Positions 53,837-62,473 of a DNA stretch of 64,000 nucleotides are shown piece by piece (position 1 is the first letter of the stretch; every line of letters starts with the position of its first letter). Source of the DNA: Flavobacterium tiangeerense (lineage in GTDB: Bacteria; Bacteroidota; Bacteroidia; Flavobacteriales; Flavobacteriaceae); contig NZ_VLKO01000008.1 in NCBI RefSeq assembly GCF_007830355.1, positions 1 through 64,000 on the forward strand, given 5' to 3'. The notes beneath the pieces were generated by a model that worked only from the letters and a program-made list of their open reading frames with translations, was not told the DNA's origin and made no database searches. The position numbers were made by a program, and so were the translations under genes.

Positions 53837-54563
53837 AATATAGCATTTGAATTTCTTTAATATCAAATTCTTGTATAGTGTCATCTTCCAATAAAACTTT
53901 AAGTTTTCCTGTACTTGACACCCCTTGAATAATTCCCATAAAAGCCGATCCATTTGGTAAACTAAAAGCAGTAGGAACCTCTTTTTTAAACAAATATTGA
54001 GTGTATAATTTAGTATGTAAGGAATTGGAATCTGGCCAATTATTTGTTTTTTCTTTCATCTCACTAACAATTTCCTGAATTAGTATTGAAATGTTAAATG
54101 ATGTTGCACTCACACATGCAAGAGAGGAAGCTTTGGGTAAATTTTCAAAGTTAGTTTGGTTCACATTCAAGCCTAAACCTACAATTGAAAAAATAGAACC
54201 ATCACTTTTTATACTATTTTCAATCAAGATGCCACCTATTTTTTTATTATCTGACATTATGTCGTTAGGCCATTTAATACTTAGTTTAGGGATTTGATAC
54301 TTTTCTAAAACAGATATTACAGCCAACGAAACAGCGATATTCAAATTAAAAATAGAATCTATATTGTAAAGAATATTTTTAATCAAAACACTCATTATTA
54401 GATTCTTACTTTTTTCAGAAGTCCACACAGCGCCCATTTGACCTTTCCCTTTTGATTGACTTTCAGCAGTAACTACAGTAAAATTTTCTAAGTCTTGTTT
54501 ACTCGCAAGTCCTTTCAGGAAGTCGTTTGTTGAATCTATGGCATCGAGTTTGATTAGTTTCAT
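53835..54563 (-). CDS. birA: Biotin--[acetyl-CoA-carboxylase] ligase
   Basis: 242 residues. Catalytic and C-terminal domains only, without the N-terminal DNA-binding domain, so a group I (non-regulatory) ligase. Motifs: SKGKGQMGAVWTS (biotinyl-AMP loop) and LSIKWPNDIMSDNKKIGGIL. It attaches biotin to carboxylase carrier proteins. The divergent neighbour is rsfS. Confidence 0.93.
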   Translation of the reverse strand: MKLIKLDAIDSTNDFLKGLASKQDLENFTVVTAESQSKGKGQMGAVWTSEKSKNLIMSVLIKNILYNIDSIFNLNIAVSLAVISVLEKYQIPKLSIKWPNDIMSDNKKIGGILIENSIKSDGSIFSIVGLGLNVNQTNFENLPKASSLACVSATSFNISILIQEIVSEMKEKTNNWPDSNSLHTKLYTQYLFKKEVPTAFSLPNGSAFMGIIQGVSSTGKLKVLLEDDTIQEFDIKEIQMLY

Positions 54564-54606
54564 ATGTAGTTTTTTGTGAAACAGAATTTAATATTGTGTT
54601 AAGGTT

Positions 54607-54640
54607 CAAAAATAATCACAAAAAATGGTAACTTTACAAA
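54607..54640 (-). promoter_or_regulatory. Consensus promoter for birA
   Basis: On the minus strand TTTG (54637-54640), 22-nt spacer, TATTTTTG (54607-54614), which lies 43 nt upstream of the birA start. Confidence 0.65.
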
Positions 54641-54658
54641 CTTATATAAAAATAATTC

Positions 54659-55030
54659 ATGGCGAAAAAGACTATAAACAATGATATCCTTCTGGCAAAT
54701 ATCATTAAAGGAATAGAAGAAGTAAAAGGAAATGATATTACCATCCTCGATTTAAGAGAAATTGATACTGCAGTATGTGACTATTTTGTAATCTCAAATG
54801 GAAATTCAAACACCCAAGTTAATGCAATTGTAAATTCAATTCAAAAAACAGTATCTAAAGAATTAAAAGACAAACCTTGGCATGTAGAGGGTACTGATAA
54901 TGCAGAATGGGTATTGATGGACTATGTAAATATCGTAGTTCATGTATTTCAAAAACACATTCGAGAATATTACAACATCGAAAGTTTATGGGGCGATGCT
55001 AAAATAACAACCATAGAAAACAAATACTAA
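54659..55030 (+). CDS. rsfS: Ribosome silencing factor RsfS
   Basis: 123 residues. Binds uL14 on the 50S subunit and blocks subunit joining when nutrients are scarce. Core motifs LREIDTAVCDYFVISNGNS and PWHVEGTDNAEWVLMDY are intact. The gene is 18 nt upstream of ftsH, a conserved Bacteroidota pair, and divergent from birA. Confidence 0.95.
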   Translation: MAKKTINNDILLANIIKGIEEVKGNDITILDLREIDTAVCDYFVISNGNSNTQVNAIVNSIQKTVSKELKDKPWHVEGTDNAEWVLMDYVNIVVHVFQKHIREYYNIESLWGDAKITTIENKY

Positions 55031-55048
55031 AGACACATATCCGTAGTA

Positions 55049-56974
55049 ATGGCTAAAGAAAATAATCCAAACCCGAATAAGTTTAAAGTAAGCCCGTGGC
55101 TTGTTTACACTTCAGTAATTTTAATTCTTTTGTTCATCAGCATAACTTTCCAAGGAAATGGGCTAAATGAGCCGGGACAATTGACTGCTTCAAAATTCAA
55201 CGAATACTTACAAAAAGGACAAATTGAAAAAGTTATTGTTTATAATAAAACCGAAGCAGAAGTTTTCTTGAATGCCAATGCCATCAAGGAAGTAGCTCAT
55301 AAAAAAGTATCTAAAGATGTTTTTGATAGAGAAAATAAAGGTCCTCATTATACATTTGACATTGGTAACGATCAAATTTTTCAAAACAAGTTAGAAAAAG
55401 CAGTTGCTGAGGGAAAATTAAAAGATTTTAGTTTTTTACCAAAAAACAATTGGTCTGATATATTAATCAGTTTACTTCCTATCATCATAATTATCGCGGT
55501 ATGGATATTTATTATGCGCAAAATGTCTGGTGGCGGTGCTGGCGGTGGTGGACAAATTTTTAACATTGGAAAATCAAAAGCCAAACTTTTTGATGAAAAA
55601 ACGGATATCAAAACTACATTTAAAGATGTAGCGGGTCTTGAAGGTGCAAAAGAAGAAATACAAGAAATTGTAGAATTTCTTAAAAACCCTGAAAAATACA
55701 CTAATTTGGGTGGTAAAATACCAAAAGGCGCCTTACTTGTAGGACCTCCAGGAACAGGAAAAACATTATTAGCCAAAGCTGTTGCCGGTGAAGCTCAAGT
55801 ACCATTTTTCTCTTTATCAGGATCTGATTTTGTGGAAATGTTTGTTGGTGTAGGTGCATCACGTGTAAGAGACTTATTTAAACAAGCTAAAGAAAAATCA
55901 CCTGCCATCATTTTTATTGACGAGATTGATGCTGTAGGTAGAGCAAGAGGCAAAAGTAACATGTCAGGAGGTAACGACGAGCGTGAAAATACGTTGAACC
56001 AATTATTGACAGAAATGGATGGTTTTGGTACCAACTCAAATGTTATTGTTCTTGCTGCAACAAACAGAGCTGACGTACTGGATAAAGCTTTAATGCGTGC
56101 TGGTCGTTTTGATAGACAAATTTTTGTTGACTTACCAGACATTCGTGAAAGAGCCGAAATATTTAAAGTTCATTTAGCTCCTTTGAAAAAAATTGAAGGT
56201 CTTGATACTGACTTTTTAGCTAAACAAACTCCAGGTTTTTCAGGTGCAGATATTGCAAATGTATGTAACGAAGCGGCTTTAATAGCAGCAAGAAATAACA
56301 AATCTGCAGTAGATAAACAAGATTTCTTAGATGCTGTCGATAGAATTGTTGGTGGTTTAGAAAAGAAAAACAAAATTGTTACACCTGAAGAGAAAAAAGC
56401 AATTGCAATACACGAAGCGGGTCACGCAACTGTTAGCTGGATGCTAGAGCACGCTGCTCCATTAATAAAAGTAACAATAGTACCTAGAGGTCAAAGTTTA
56501 GGTGCAGCATGGTATTTACCAGAGGAAAGACTAATTGTACGTCCAGACCAAATGCTTGATGAAATGTGTGCTACAATGGGTGGTAGAGCTGCTGAAAAAG
56601 TAACATTTGATAGAATCTCTACTGGAGCATTAAGTGACTTAGAGAAAGTAACCAAACAAGCTCGCGCTATGGTTACCGTTTATGGTTTGAATGACAAAAT
56701 AGGTAACGTTACCTATTATGATTCAACAGGACAAAGTGAGTATAACTTCTCAAAACCATACTCTGAAGAGACTGCAAAAGTTATTGATGAGGAGATCTCG
56801 TTATTAATTGAAAGCCAATACCAAAGAGCGATTCAAATTCTAGAAGACAACAAAGACAAGCTAAATCAACTTGCCAACATCTTAATAGAGAAAGAAGTAA
56901 TATTTAAAGATGATCTTGAGGCAATTTTTGGCAAAAGAACATTTGACAAAAATCTTGAAGAAGTAGTATCGTAA
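55049..56974 (+). CDS. ftsH: ATP-dependent zinc metalloprotease FtsH
   Basis: 641 residues. Two transmembrane segments (about 16-36 and 136-156) bracket a periplasmic domain. The AAA+ module has Walker A GPPGTGKTLLAKA, Walker B IIFIDEIDAVG and the second region of homology ATNRADVLDKALMRAGRFD. The zinc protease has HEAGHATVSWML. It degrades membrane and short-lived proteins, including regulators of lipid balance. Co-transcribed with rsfS. Confidence 0.97.
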   Translation: MAKENNPNPNKFKVSPWLVYTSVILILLFISITFQGNGLNEPGQLTASKFNEYLQKGQIEKVIVYNKTEAEVFLNANAIKEVAHKKVSKDVFDRENKGPHYTFDIGNDQIFQNKLEKAVAEGKLKDFSFLPKNNWSDILISLLPIIIIIAVWIFIMRKMSGGGAGGGGQIFNIGKSKAKLFDEKTDIKTTFKDVAGLEGAKEEIQEIVEFLKNPEKYTNLGGKIPKGALLVGPPGTGKTLLAKAVAGEAQVPFFSLSGSDFVEMFVGVGASRVRDLFKQAKEKSPAIIFIDEIDAVGRARGKSNMSGGNDERENTLNQLLTEMDGFGTNSNVIVLAATNRADVLDKALMRAGRFDRQIFVDLPDIRERAEIFKVHLAPLKKIEGLDTDFLAKQTPGFSGADIANVCNEAALIAARNNKSAVDKQDFLDAVDRIVGGLEKKNKIVTPEEKKAIAIHEAGHATVSWMLEHAAPLIKVTIVPRGQSLGAAWYLPEERLIVRPDQMLDEMCATMGGRAAEKVTFDRISTGALSDLEKVTKQARAMVTVYGLNDKIGNVTYYDSTGQSEYNFSKPYSEETAKVIDEEISLLIESQYQRAIQILEDNKDKLNQLANILIEKEVIFKDDLEAIFGKRTFDKNLEEVVS

Positions 56975-57000
56975 ATAATACATAATATCAATTATTTTTA

Positions 57001-57042
57001 AAATCTTAATTCAAAAACAATTTTTGAATTAAGATTTTTTTA
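57001..57042 (+). terminator. Terminator after ftsH
   Basis: 16-nt arms AAATCTTAATTCAAAA / TTTTGAATTAAGATTT with a short loop, followed by a T run that runs directly into the next -7 element. Confidence 0.9.
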
Positions 57043-57048
57043 TCTTTG
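57041..57048 (+). promoter_or_regulatory. -7 element (TATCTTTG) of the membrane-lipid operon
   Basis: Exact TAnnTTTG directly after the ftsH terminator, 41 nt before ATG 57090. Confidence 0.65.
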
Positions 57049-57089
57049 AACGGTTTTTATACCTTTAATTATTGTTTTCAAAAATAAAT

Positions 57090-57692
57090 ATGAGTCTTTT
57101 TAGAAAAATTTTTGGTTCAAGTCATCCGGCTGCTGAAGAGCAAAAAGAAAGTGAATTTAGTACTTACTATAAGGAACCAACTGTGTCTATAGACGAGCAA
57201 TTTATTTTTAATTTCAAAAAAAACGGTGGTAAATTTTTATACTGTGAAAACAACTTAGAAATTACGGAGCAGTTTGAAAACATACTTGAAGAAAACGACT
57301 GGTTTGAAAGTGAAGTTCTTTGTTACGATTCCGAACTTTTTAAGTTACTTGATGATAATAAACTTACTTATGACAAACCTGAAAATCCTAAATTTTTGCT
57401 GTCTAGTTGTGAAAGTTTGATTGCCGAAGAGGGTTCTATCTTGTTTTCATCCAAACAAATCAAACAACACAAACCAAACGATCTTCCTACAAACATGATT
57501 ATTATGGCTAAAGCCAGCCAAATCATGGGAACCAAAAGCGATGGTTTAAGTGCCATTAAGAAAAAATACGAAAGAGATTATCCAACTAATATTTCAACTA
57601 TAAAGTATTTCGAAAAAGCCAAAGAAGAGGACTTCACTCAATATGGAAGTTCCGCAAAGAATCTGTATTTATTGCTTTTAGAAGATCTTTAA
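57090..57692 (+). CDS. LUD-domain protein (LutC-like)
   Basis: 200 residues from ATG 57090 (six residues shorter than the longest frame). The LUD/LutC fold ends with NLYLLLLEDL and contains LISCE-type segments such as LLSSCESLIAEEGSILFSSK. LutC is part of the lactate oxidation complex LutABC, but no lutA or lutB is adjacent, so the role here is uncertain. It is first in a unit with cdsA, psd, an acyl-CoA-binding protein and SOD, with its stop 1 nt before the cdsA start. Confidence 0.82.
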   Translation: MSLFRKIFGSSHPAAEEQKESEFSTYYKEPTVSIDEQFIFNFKKNGGKFLYCENNLEITEQFENILEENDWFESEVLCYDSELFKLLDDNKLTYDKPENPKFLLSSCESLIAEEGSILFSSKQIKQHKPNDLPTNMIIMAKASQIMGTKSDGLSAIKKKYERDYPTNISTIKYFEKAKEEDFTQYGSSAKNLYLLLLEDL

Positions 57693-57693
57693 G

Positions 57694-58584
57694 ATGAATG
57701 AAACTCTAAAACGAGGAATATCCGGAGTAGTTTACATAGTTTTACTACTTACATCTATATTATATTCGACTGAAACTTTTTTTATACTTTTTGGTATATT
57801 TTTGCTCATTGCCATATATGAATTTTGTAATCTGGTACAAATTCATAAAGTGTTTCCAATCATTTTTGGTTTTTCATTGTACTCTACAGTGGCACTTGTG
57901 AGCCATTATAATCAAGAAACTGTTTCTTTTTTAAAGACTAATTTTGACTTAGATATAGACTTAAACATCAATATTCAGCAATTAAATATTGTTCTACTGG
58001 TCATTGCTCTTGTTGTAACTTTAAAATGTATTCTTTTTTTATTTTATGATTCTATCCAAAAAATTAATACTTCGTCAAAATATCTATATCTATTAGGTTA
58101 CATAATCCTTCCTTTTGTATTTATTACTAAAATCTCTTTTGGAGTTATTGATTATAATCCTAAAATTATCATTGGCCTATTTATACTCATTTGGACTAAC
58201 GATACCTTTGCGTACATTGTTGGGAAATCCATTGGAAAAACAAAATTACTAGAAAAAATATCTCCTAAAAAAACAGTTGAAGGTTTTCTAGGTGGACTTC
58301 TCTTTGCGGTTGTTGCAGGATATTTAATATCAAAATATTACATCAAAGCCAAACCCGAGTTTAGTGATCGTTCCATACTAATTTGGACTTCAATAGCAGT
58401 TATTGTGGGGGTTGCAGGCACAATTGGGGATTTAATTGAATCTAAATTCAAGCGCATTGCAAACGTAAAAGACAGCGGAAACATCATGCCGGGTCATGGA
58501 GGTATACTAGATCGACTAGATAGTGTTATATTTGTAGCACCATTAATATTTTTATTCTATCAAATTTTAAATTATGTTTCATAA
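57694..58584 (+). CDS. cdsA: Phosphatidate cytidylyltransferase
   Basis: 296 residues with about seven or eight transmembrane helices. Makes CDP-diacylglycerol from phosphatidic acid and CTP at the inner membrane. The CDS signature is complete: SKFKRIANVKDSGNIMPGHG followed by GILDRLD. The downstream psd gene overlaps its end by 11 nt, which couples the two steps of phosphatidylethanolamine synthesis. Confidence 0.95.
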   Translation: MNETLKRGISGVVYIVLLLTSILYSTETFFILFGIFLLIAIYEFCNLVQIHKVFPIIFGFSLYSTVALVSHYNQETVSFLKTNFDLDIDLNINIQQLNIVLLVIALVVTLKCILFLFYDSIQKINTSSKYLYLLGYIILPFVFITKISFGVIDYNPKIIIGLFILIWTNDTFAYIVGKSIGKTKLLEKISPKKTVEGFLGGLLFAVVAGYLISKYYIKAKPEFSDRSILIWTSIAVIVGVAGTIGDLIESKFKRIANVKDSGNIMPGHGGILDRLDSVIFVAPLIFLFYQILNYVS

Positions 58585-59227
58585 AGAAGGAACCCAATCT
58601 ATTTTACTAGGCACCATTTTTACTGCGGTTGTCCTTTTATTGTCTGACAATTTAATTGAGACCAACTGGCTCAAAATGGCTGTTCAAATACTAGCTCTTT
58701 TGCTGTTGATCATCATTTTACAATTTTTTAGAAATCCTAAAAGAACTGTTATCATTAATGAGAATCATATAATTGCACCTGTTGATGGTAAAGTTGTCGT
58801 TATAGAAGAGGTATATGAAGGAGAATATTTTAAAGACAAAAGACTTCAAGTATCTATTTTCATGTCGCCAATAAATGTTCACGTTACTCGATATGCCTTA
58901 AGCGGTATTGTAAAGTTTAGTAAATACCATCCTGGTAAATTTCTTGTTGCTTGGCACCCTAAGGCAAGTGAAGAAAATGAAAGAACAACAATTGTTGTAG
59001 AAAACAGTACTTTTGGTGGCGTTTTGTACCGTCAAATTGCTGGCGCACTGGCACGTAGAATTGTAAATTATGCAGTAGAAGGAACTCAAGTAACTCAAGG
59101 TACCGATGCTGGATTTATAAAATTTGGATCAAGAGTTGATATATTTTTACCTTTGGGAACTCCTATTAATGTGGAATTGAACCAAAAGGCTATTGGAGGA
59201 AAAACTATTATTGCAACCAAGGCATAA
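58574..59227 (+). CDS. psd: Phosphatidylserine decarboxylase proenzyme
   Basis: 217 residues, the short type II-like form. One or two N-terminal hydrophobic segments (about 8-52), then APVDGKVV (Asp71), SPINVHVTRYALSG (His103) and the self-cleavage site KFGS (Gly185-Ser186), which makes the pyruvoyl group. It produces phosphatidylethanolamine. No pssA is in the window. The stop overlaps the next start (TAATG). Confidence 0.95.
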   Translation: MFHKEGTQSILLGTIFTAVVLLLSDNLIETNWLKMAVQILALLLLIIILQFFRNPKRTVIINENHIIAPVDGKVVVIEEVYEGEYFKDKRLQVSIFMSPINVHVTRYALSGIVKFSKYHPGKFLVAWHPKASEENERTTIVVENSTFGGVLYRQIAGALARRIVNYAVEGTQVTQGTDAGFIKFGSRVDIFLPLGTPINVELNQKAIGGKTIIATKA

Positions 59228-59496
59228 TGACCAAAAAGGATTTAGATACTTTATTCCTAGAAGCTGTAGCTAAGGCAGCCGATATGACGCAAGCATCCTT
59301 ACCACAGGATGTACAATTGCGGTTGTACGCTTTTTACAAACAAGCTACTTATGGCACTGTTGATTTAAGACAAAATTCATCGTTTCACTTGAGAGATGCA
59401 TTTAAAACAAACGCTTGGATGCAAATAAGTCATTTATCTCCTGATGAAGCCAAACAATATTATATTGAAATCATTGACTCACTAATAAAATCATAA
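59227..59496 (+). CDS. Acyl-CoA-binding protein (ACBP)
   Basis: 89 residues, matching the four-helix ACBP family: QLRLYAFYKQATYGTVD (Tyr and Lys for CoA) and RDAFKTNAWMQISHLSPDEA. It binds long-chain acyl-CoA in the cytoplasm, buffering and delivering it. ACBPs are widespread in eukaryotes and patchy in bacteria. Here it is translationally coupled to psd (TAATG) and thus part of the phospholipid operon. Confidence 0.93.
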   Translation: MTKKDLDTLFLEAVAKAADMTQASLPQDVQLRLYAFYKQATYGTVDLRQNSSFHLRDAFKTNAWMQISHLSPDEAKQYYIEIIDSLIKS

Positions 59497-59503
59497 TTTA
59501 CCC

Positions 59504-60277
59504 ATGAAAAAAGCATTTTATGTGTTGCCATTAGTTTGTGCAACAGTTTTTATAGTATCCTGTAATGAGAAAAAATTAATTGAAGTTGTTGAAGTCCCTT
59601 TGCCTTCTGCTACAGAGCAAAAAACAGTTATGGGATCACCTGATAATGTAAAAGCTGATGAAGGTTCTTTTCAATTAGAAAAACTGCCGTATGCTTATGA
59701 TGCGCTAGCTCCGAGCATATCAGCTACTACAATGGAGTTGCATTACTCTAAACATTATCTAAATTACACAAACAATCTAAACAGCTCCATAAAAGGAACA
59801 CCTCTTGAAAATTTAACTATCGAAGAAGTGCTTGCAAAACTGGATCCTAATGATGCAGGGCTACGTAACAATGCTGGAGGATATTACAACCACAGTTTGT
59901 TTTGGAAATGTATGGGAGCAAAAGCTGGCGGTGAACCAAAAAACACTTTAGCTAGTGCAATGATAACTGATTTTGGATCTTACGGTAATTTTATGTCTCT
60001 TTTTAAAGATGAAGCTACAAAACATTTTGGATCAGGTTGGGTTTGGCTTATAGTAGATAAAACGGGTAAATTACAAGTTACAACAACTACAAATCAAGAC
60101 AATCCTTTGATGCGAAATGCCATTGTTCCAGGAACACCAATTCTTGCACTTGACTTATGGGAACATGCCTATTATATGGATTATCAATACCGAAGAAAAA
60201 ACTATGTTGATAATTTTTTTAATATTATCAACTGGAATAAAATTGAAGAAAATTATACGGCTGTAGCCATTAAATAG
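59504..60277 (+). CDS. Lipoprotein superoxide dismutase (Mn/Fe family)
   Basis: 257 residues. A lipoprotein signal peptide ends at VSC (Cys20) and a linker of about 35 residues precedes the SOD domain. All four metal ligands are kept (MELHYSKHYLNYTNNLN, GGYYNHSLFW, LDLWEHAYY) and Gln in TTTTNQDNPLM marks the Mn type. The second His of the usual HH pair is Tyr here. It should scavenge superoxide at the membrane surface. Seven nt after the ACBP gene, so probably in the same operon. Confidence 0.93.
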   Translation: MKKAFYVLPLVCATVFIVSCNEKKLIEVVEVPLPSATEQKTVMGSPDNVKADEGSFQLEKLPYAYDALAPSISATTMELHYSKHYLNYTNNLNSSIKGTPLENLTIEEVLAKLDPNDAGLRNNAGGYYNHSLFWKCMGAKAGGEPKNTLASAMITDFGSYGNFMSLFKDEATKHFGSGWVWLIVDKTGKLQVTTTTNQDNPLMRNAIVPGTPILALDLWEHAYYMDYQYRRKNYVDNFFNIINWNKIEENYTAVAIK

Positions 60278-60290
60278 TTCTCGTAAAAAG

Positions 60291-60326
60291 AAAAAAAGCT
60301 GCTAAAAATTTTAGCAGCTTTTTTTT
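60291..60326. terminator. Bidirectional terminator between the SOD and amylase genes
   Basis: Stem AAAGCTGCTAAAA / TTTTAGCAGCTTT with A and T runs on either side, between convergent genes. Confidence 0.9.
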
Positions 60327-60330
60327 ATCC

Positions 60331-62196
60331 TTACAGTTGTAATATGAAAGATTCTAATGGATTTATCTTTATTTGCAAGGTTCCTTCTCTTTGAAAAACG
60401 TTTAGTTTTGAAGTATACATCTGATACAATTGATCTTTTACAGTATATGAACCATCTATTAATTGCCACTTTTTAATAAGGTCTTTTGGGATATTAAGTT
60501 CAAAAGTACTTGTGGTCACTGATGAAAAATTAGTAACAACAATTAATTTTTGCTCTATAGACCAACGGGCAAATGAAAAAATACTTTCGTCATAACCTTT
60601 TGTAAATTGACGATTTTGAGTATGCAACTCCTGATATTCACCCATCAATGCAGGACTATTCAATGAAAAGTTAAGAAGTCTTTTATAAAAATCTCGTAAC
60701 TCTTTTTCGTTTGCTGTTAATAACGCTCCATCAAATTTGCCATTATTCATCCAGCGCTGGTGATTTGGCACACCAACATAATCAAAAATTGATGTTCTGG
60801 AATGTGTTCCAAATCCAGCATTCTCGTTGCCAGCTTCACCAACTTCTTGACCAAAATAAACCATAGTAGGAGCTGAACTTATTGTTGTTGAAACTACCAT
60901 CAATGGTTTTCCTTTGTCAGCTGATCCGGCAAATTCTGGACTTGCTAAGCGCTGCTCATCATGATTGTCCAGAAAATGAAGCATGTGGTTTTCAATGTCT
61001 TTTAAACCATTCTGGATTTCTACAAGACTATTTGGTGTACCTTGACCTTTCACGATGGCTTTCAAGGCGTCATACGTCTCCACTTTGTCATACAAATAAT
61101 CCATTTTACCAAGATGAATGTAATTTCTATACTCTTTTGGGTTGTAAACTTCGGCTAATAGAAAAGCTTCTGGATTTTTCATTTTTATGGCTGAATTCAT
61201 ATAACTCCAAAATTCATAAGGTACCATTTCGGCCATATCAAATCGGAAACCATCTACCCCTTTTGCTGTCCAATACAAAGCTATGTCTTTGAATTTCAAC
61301 CACGAATTGGGTACATTTTTATTTTTCCAAAATTCAAAATGTTCCTGAACTGTTTTTTTGTCATATCTTGCTGGAAGTTCTGGAAAATCTTTGGACCCAT
61401 CCGGACGAATACCATAATTTACTTTTACGGTCTCGTACCAATCATTTTTATCTGGTTTTGCCTTTCGGGAGCCATTTCCAGTCCATTTTGCTGGATTTTC
61501 TTCAAATTTTCCATCAATTAACGGATGAACTTCTCCGTTTAATGGTGCATTAGTATCAGGAACTTCAAATTTAGTATTTGGAATATAATAAAAGTTGTTA
61601 TCTCTTTTATATTCAACAGTAGTATCATCATCAGCGCCAAAATCCCGAACCCCTTCTGGATTGTTTTTACCCTCGTACTTGCGGGCTATGTGATTTGGTA
61701 CAATATCAATAATCACTTTTAATCCCGCTTGATGCGTTCTATTAATAAGGGCTTCAAATTCTTGCAATCGGTTTTCAGGATTTACTGCTAAATCTGGGTT
61801 AACATTGTAATAATCTTTTACAGCATAAGGCGATCCTGCTCTACCTTTCACAACTTCTGGGTCATCATTAGAAATTCCGATAGCGGTATAATCCCGAATT
61901 AAAGCATGATGCGGCACTCCTGTGTACCAAATATGACTTACGCCCAAATCCTTTATTTCTTGCAAGGCTGTTGTTGTAAAATCGTTGAACTTCCCTACTC
62001 CATTTTCTTCAATAGTTCCCCAAGGTTTGTTGGTGGTATTTTTATTTCCAAATAATCGCGTAAAAACTTGATACACGACTTCTTTTTTACGTGCAACAGG
62101 TTCTTTTTGAGTTGTATTCATTTTTAAATCAGTTGTTTTGCAGGCTATTGCCAATAATCCCATGCCTACACCCGCAACAATAGTTCTTTTTTTCAT
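60331..62196 (-). CDS. GH13 alpha-amylase-family lipoprotein
   Basis: 621 residues from the ATG at 62194-62196, which gives the lipoprotein signal MKKRTIVAGVGMGLLAIAC (Cys19); an adjacent ATG at 62197-62199 is equally possible. GH13 regions are present: region I VIIDIVPNHIA, region II GVDGFRFDMAEM (nucleophile Asp), region III LLAEVYNP (acid/base Glu) and region IV FLDNHDEQR, followed by a C-terminal beta domain. It should cleave alpha-1,4-glucans or oligosaccharides at the outer membrane or in the periplasm. No SusC/SusD pair is adjacent. Confidence 0.93.
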   Translation of the reverse strand: MKKRTIVAGVGMGLLAIACKTTDLKMNTTQKEPVARKKEVVYQVFTRLFGNKNTTNKPWGTIEENGVGKFNDFTTTALQEIKDLGVSHIWYTGVPHHALIRDYTAIGISNDDPEVVKGRAGSPYAVKDYYNVNPDLAVNPENRLQEFEALINRTHQAGLKVIIDIVPNHIARKYEGKNNPEGVRDFGADDDTTVEYKRDNNFYYIPNTKFEVPDTNAPLNGEVHPLIDGKFEENPAKWTGNGSRKAKPDKNDWYETVKVNYGIRPDGSKDFPELPARYDKKTVQEHFEFWKNKNVPNSWLKFKDIALYWTAKGVDGFRFDMAEMVPYEFWSYMNSAIKMKNPEAFLLAEVYNPKEYRNYIHLGKMDYLYDKVETYDALKAIVKGQGTPNSLVEIQNGLKDIENHMLHFLDNHDEQRLASPEFAGSADKGKPLMVVSTTISSAPTMVYFGQEVGEAGNENAGFGTHSRTSIFDYVGVPNHQRWMNNGKFDGALLTANEKELRDFYKRLLNFSLNSPALMGEYQELHTQNRQFTKGYDESIFSFARWSIEQKLIVVTNFSSVTTSTFELNIPKDLIKKWQLIDGSYTVKDQLYQMYTSKLNVFQREGTLQIKINPLESFILQL

Positions 62197-62414
62197 CATA
62201 GTTATCATTAATGCTGATATCAATAGGTCTTACACCAAATGGACATCAGATTTTAAATTTAATATTTTTTATACTAGATGAAGTGAAAAACAATTAAAAT
62301 TATACCATTCTAAGTGCTAGTGAACAAACTACAACGAAAGAGTAGTTTTATTTGTTGATAACTTTTAGCAGCTAAACCTATCCTTTAAAGTCCGTTTTTG
62401 ACAAATTATAAATA

Positions 62415-62436
62415 AATCCTAATATGGATTAGGATT
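62415..62436. promoter_or_regulatory. Inverted repeat upstream of the OstA-like gene, possible operator
   Basis: Perfect 9-bp arms AATCCTAAT / ATTAGGATT around ATGG end 13 nt before the -7 element (62450-62457), a position suited to a repressor or activator site. No T run, so not a terminator. Confidence 0.4.
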
Positions 62437-62449
62437 GTTTCCTTTTTCA

Positions 62450-62457
62450 TAAATTTG
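62450..62457 (+). promoter_or_regulatory. -7 element (TAAATTTG) for the OstA-like gene
   Basis: Exact TAnnTTTG, 17 nt before the TTG start at 62474. Confidence 0.6.
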
Positions 62458-62473
62458 ACAAAAATTAGATCCA

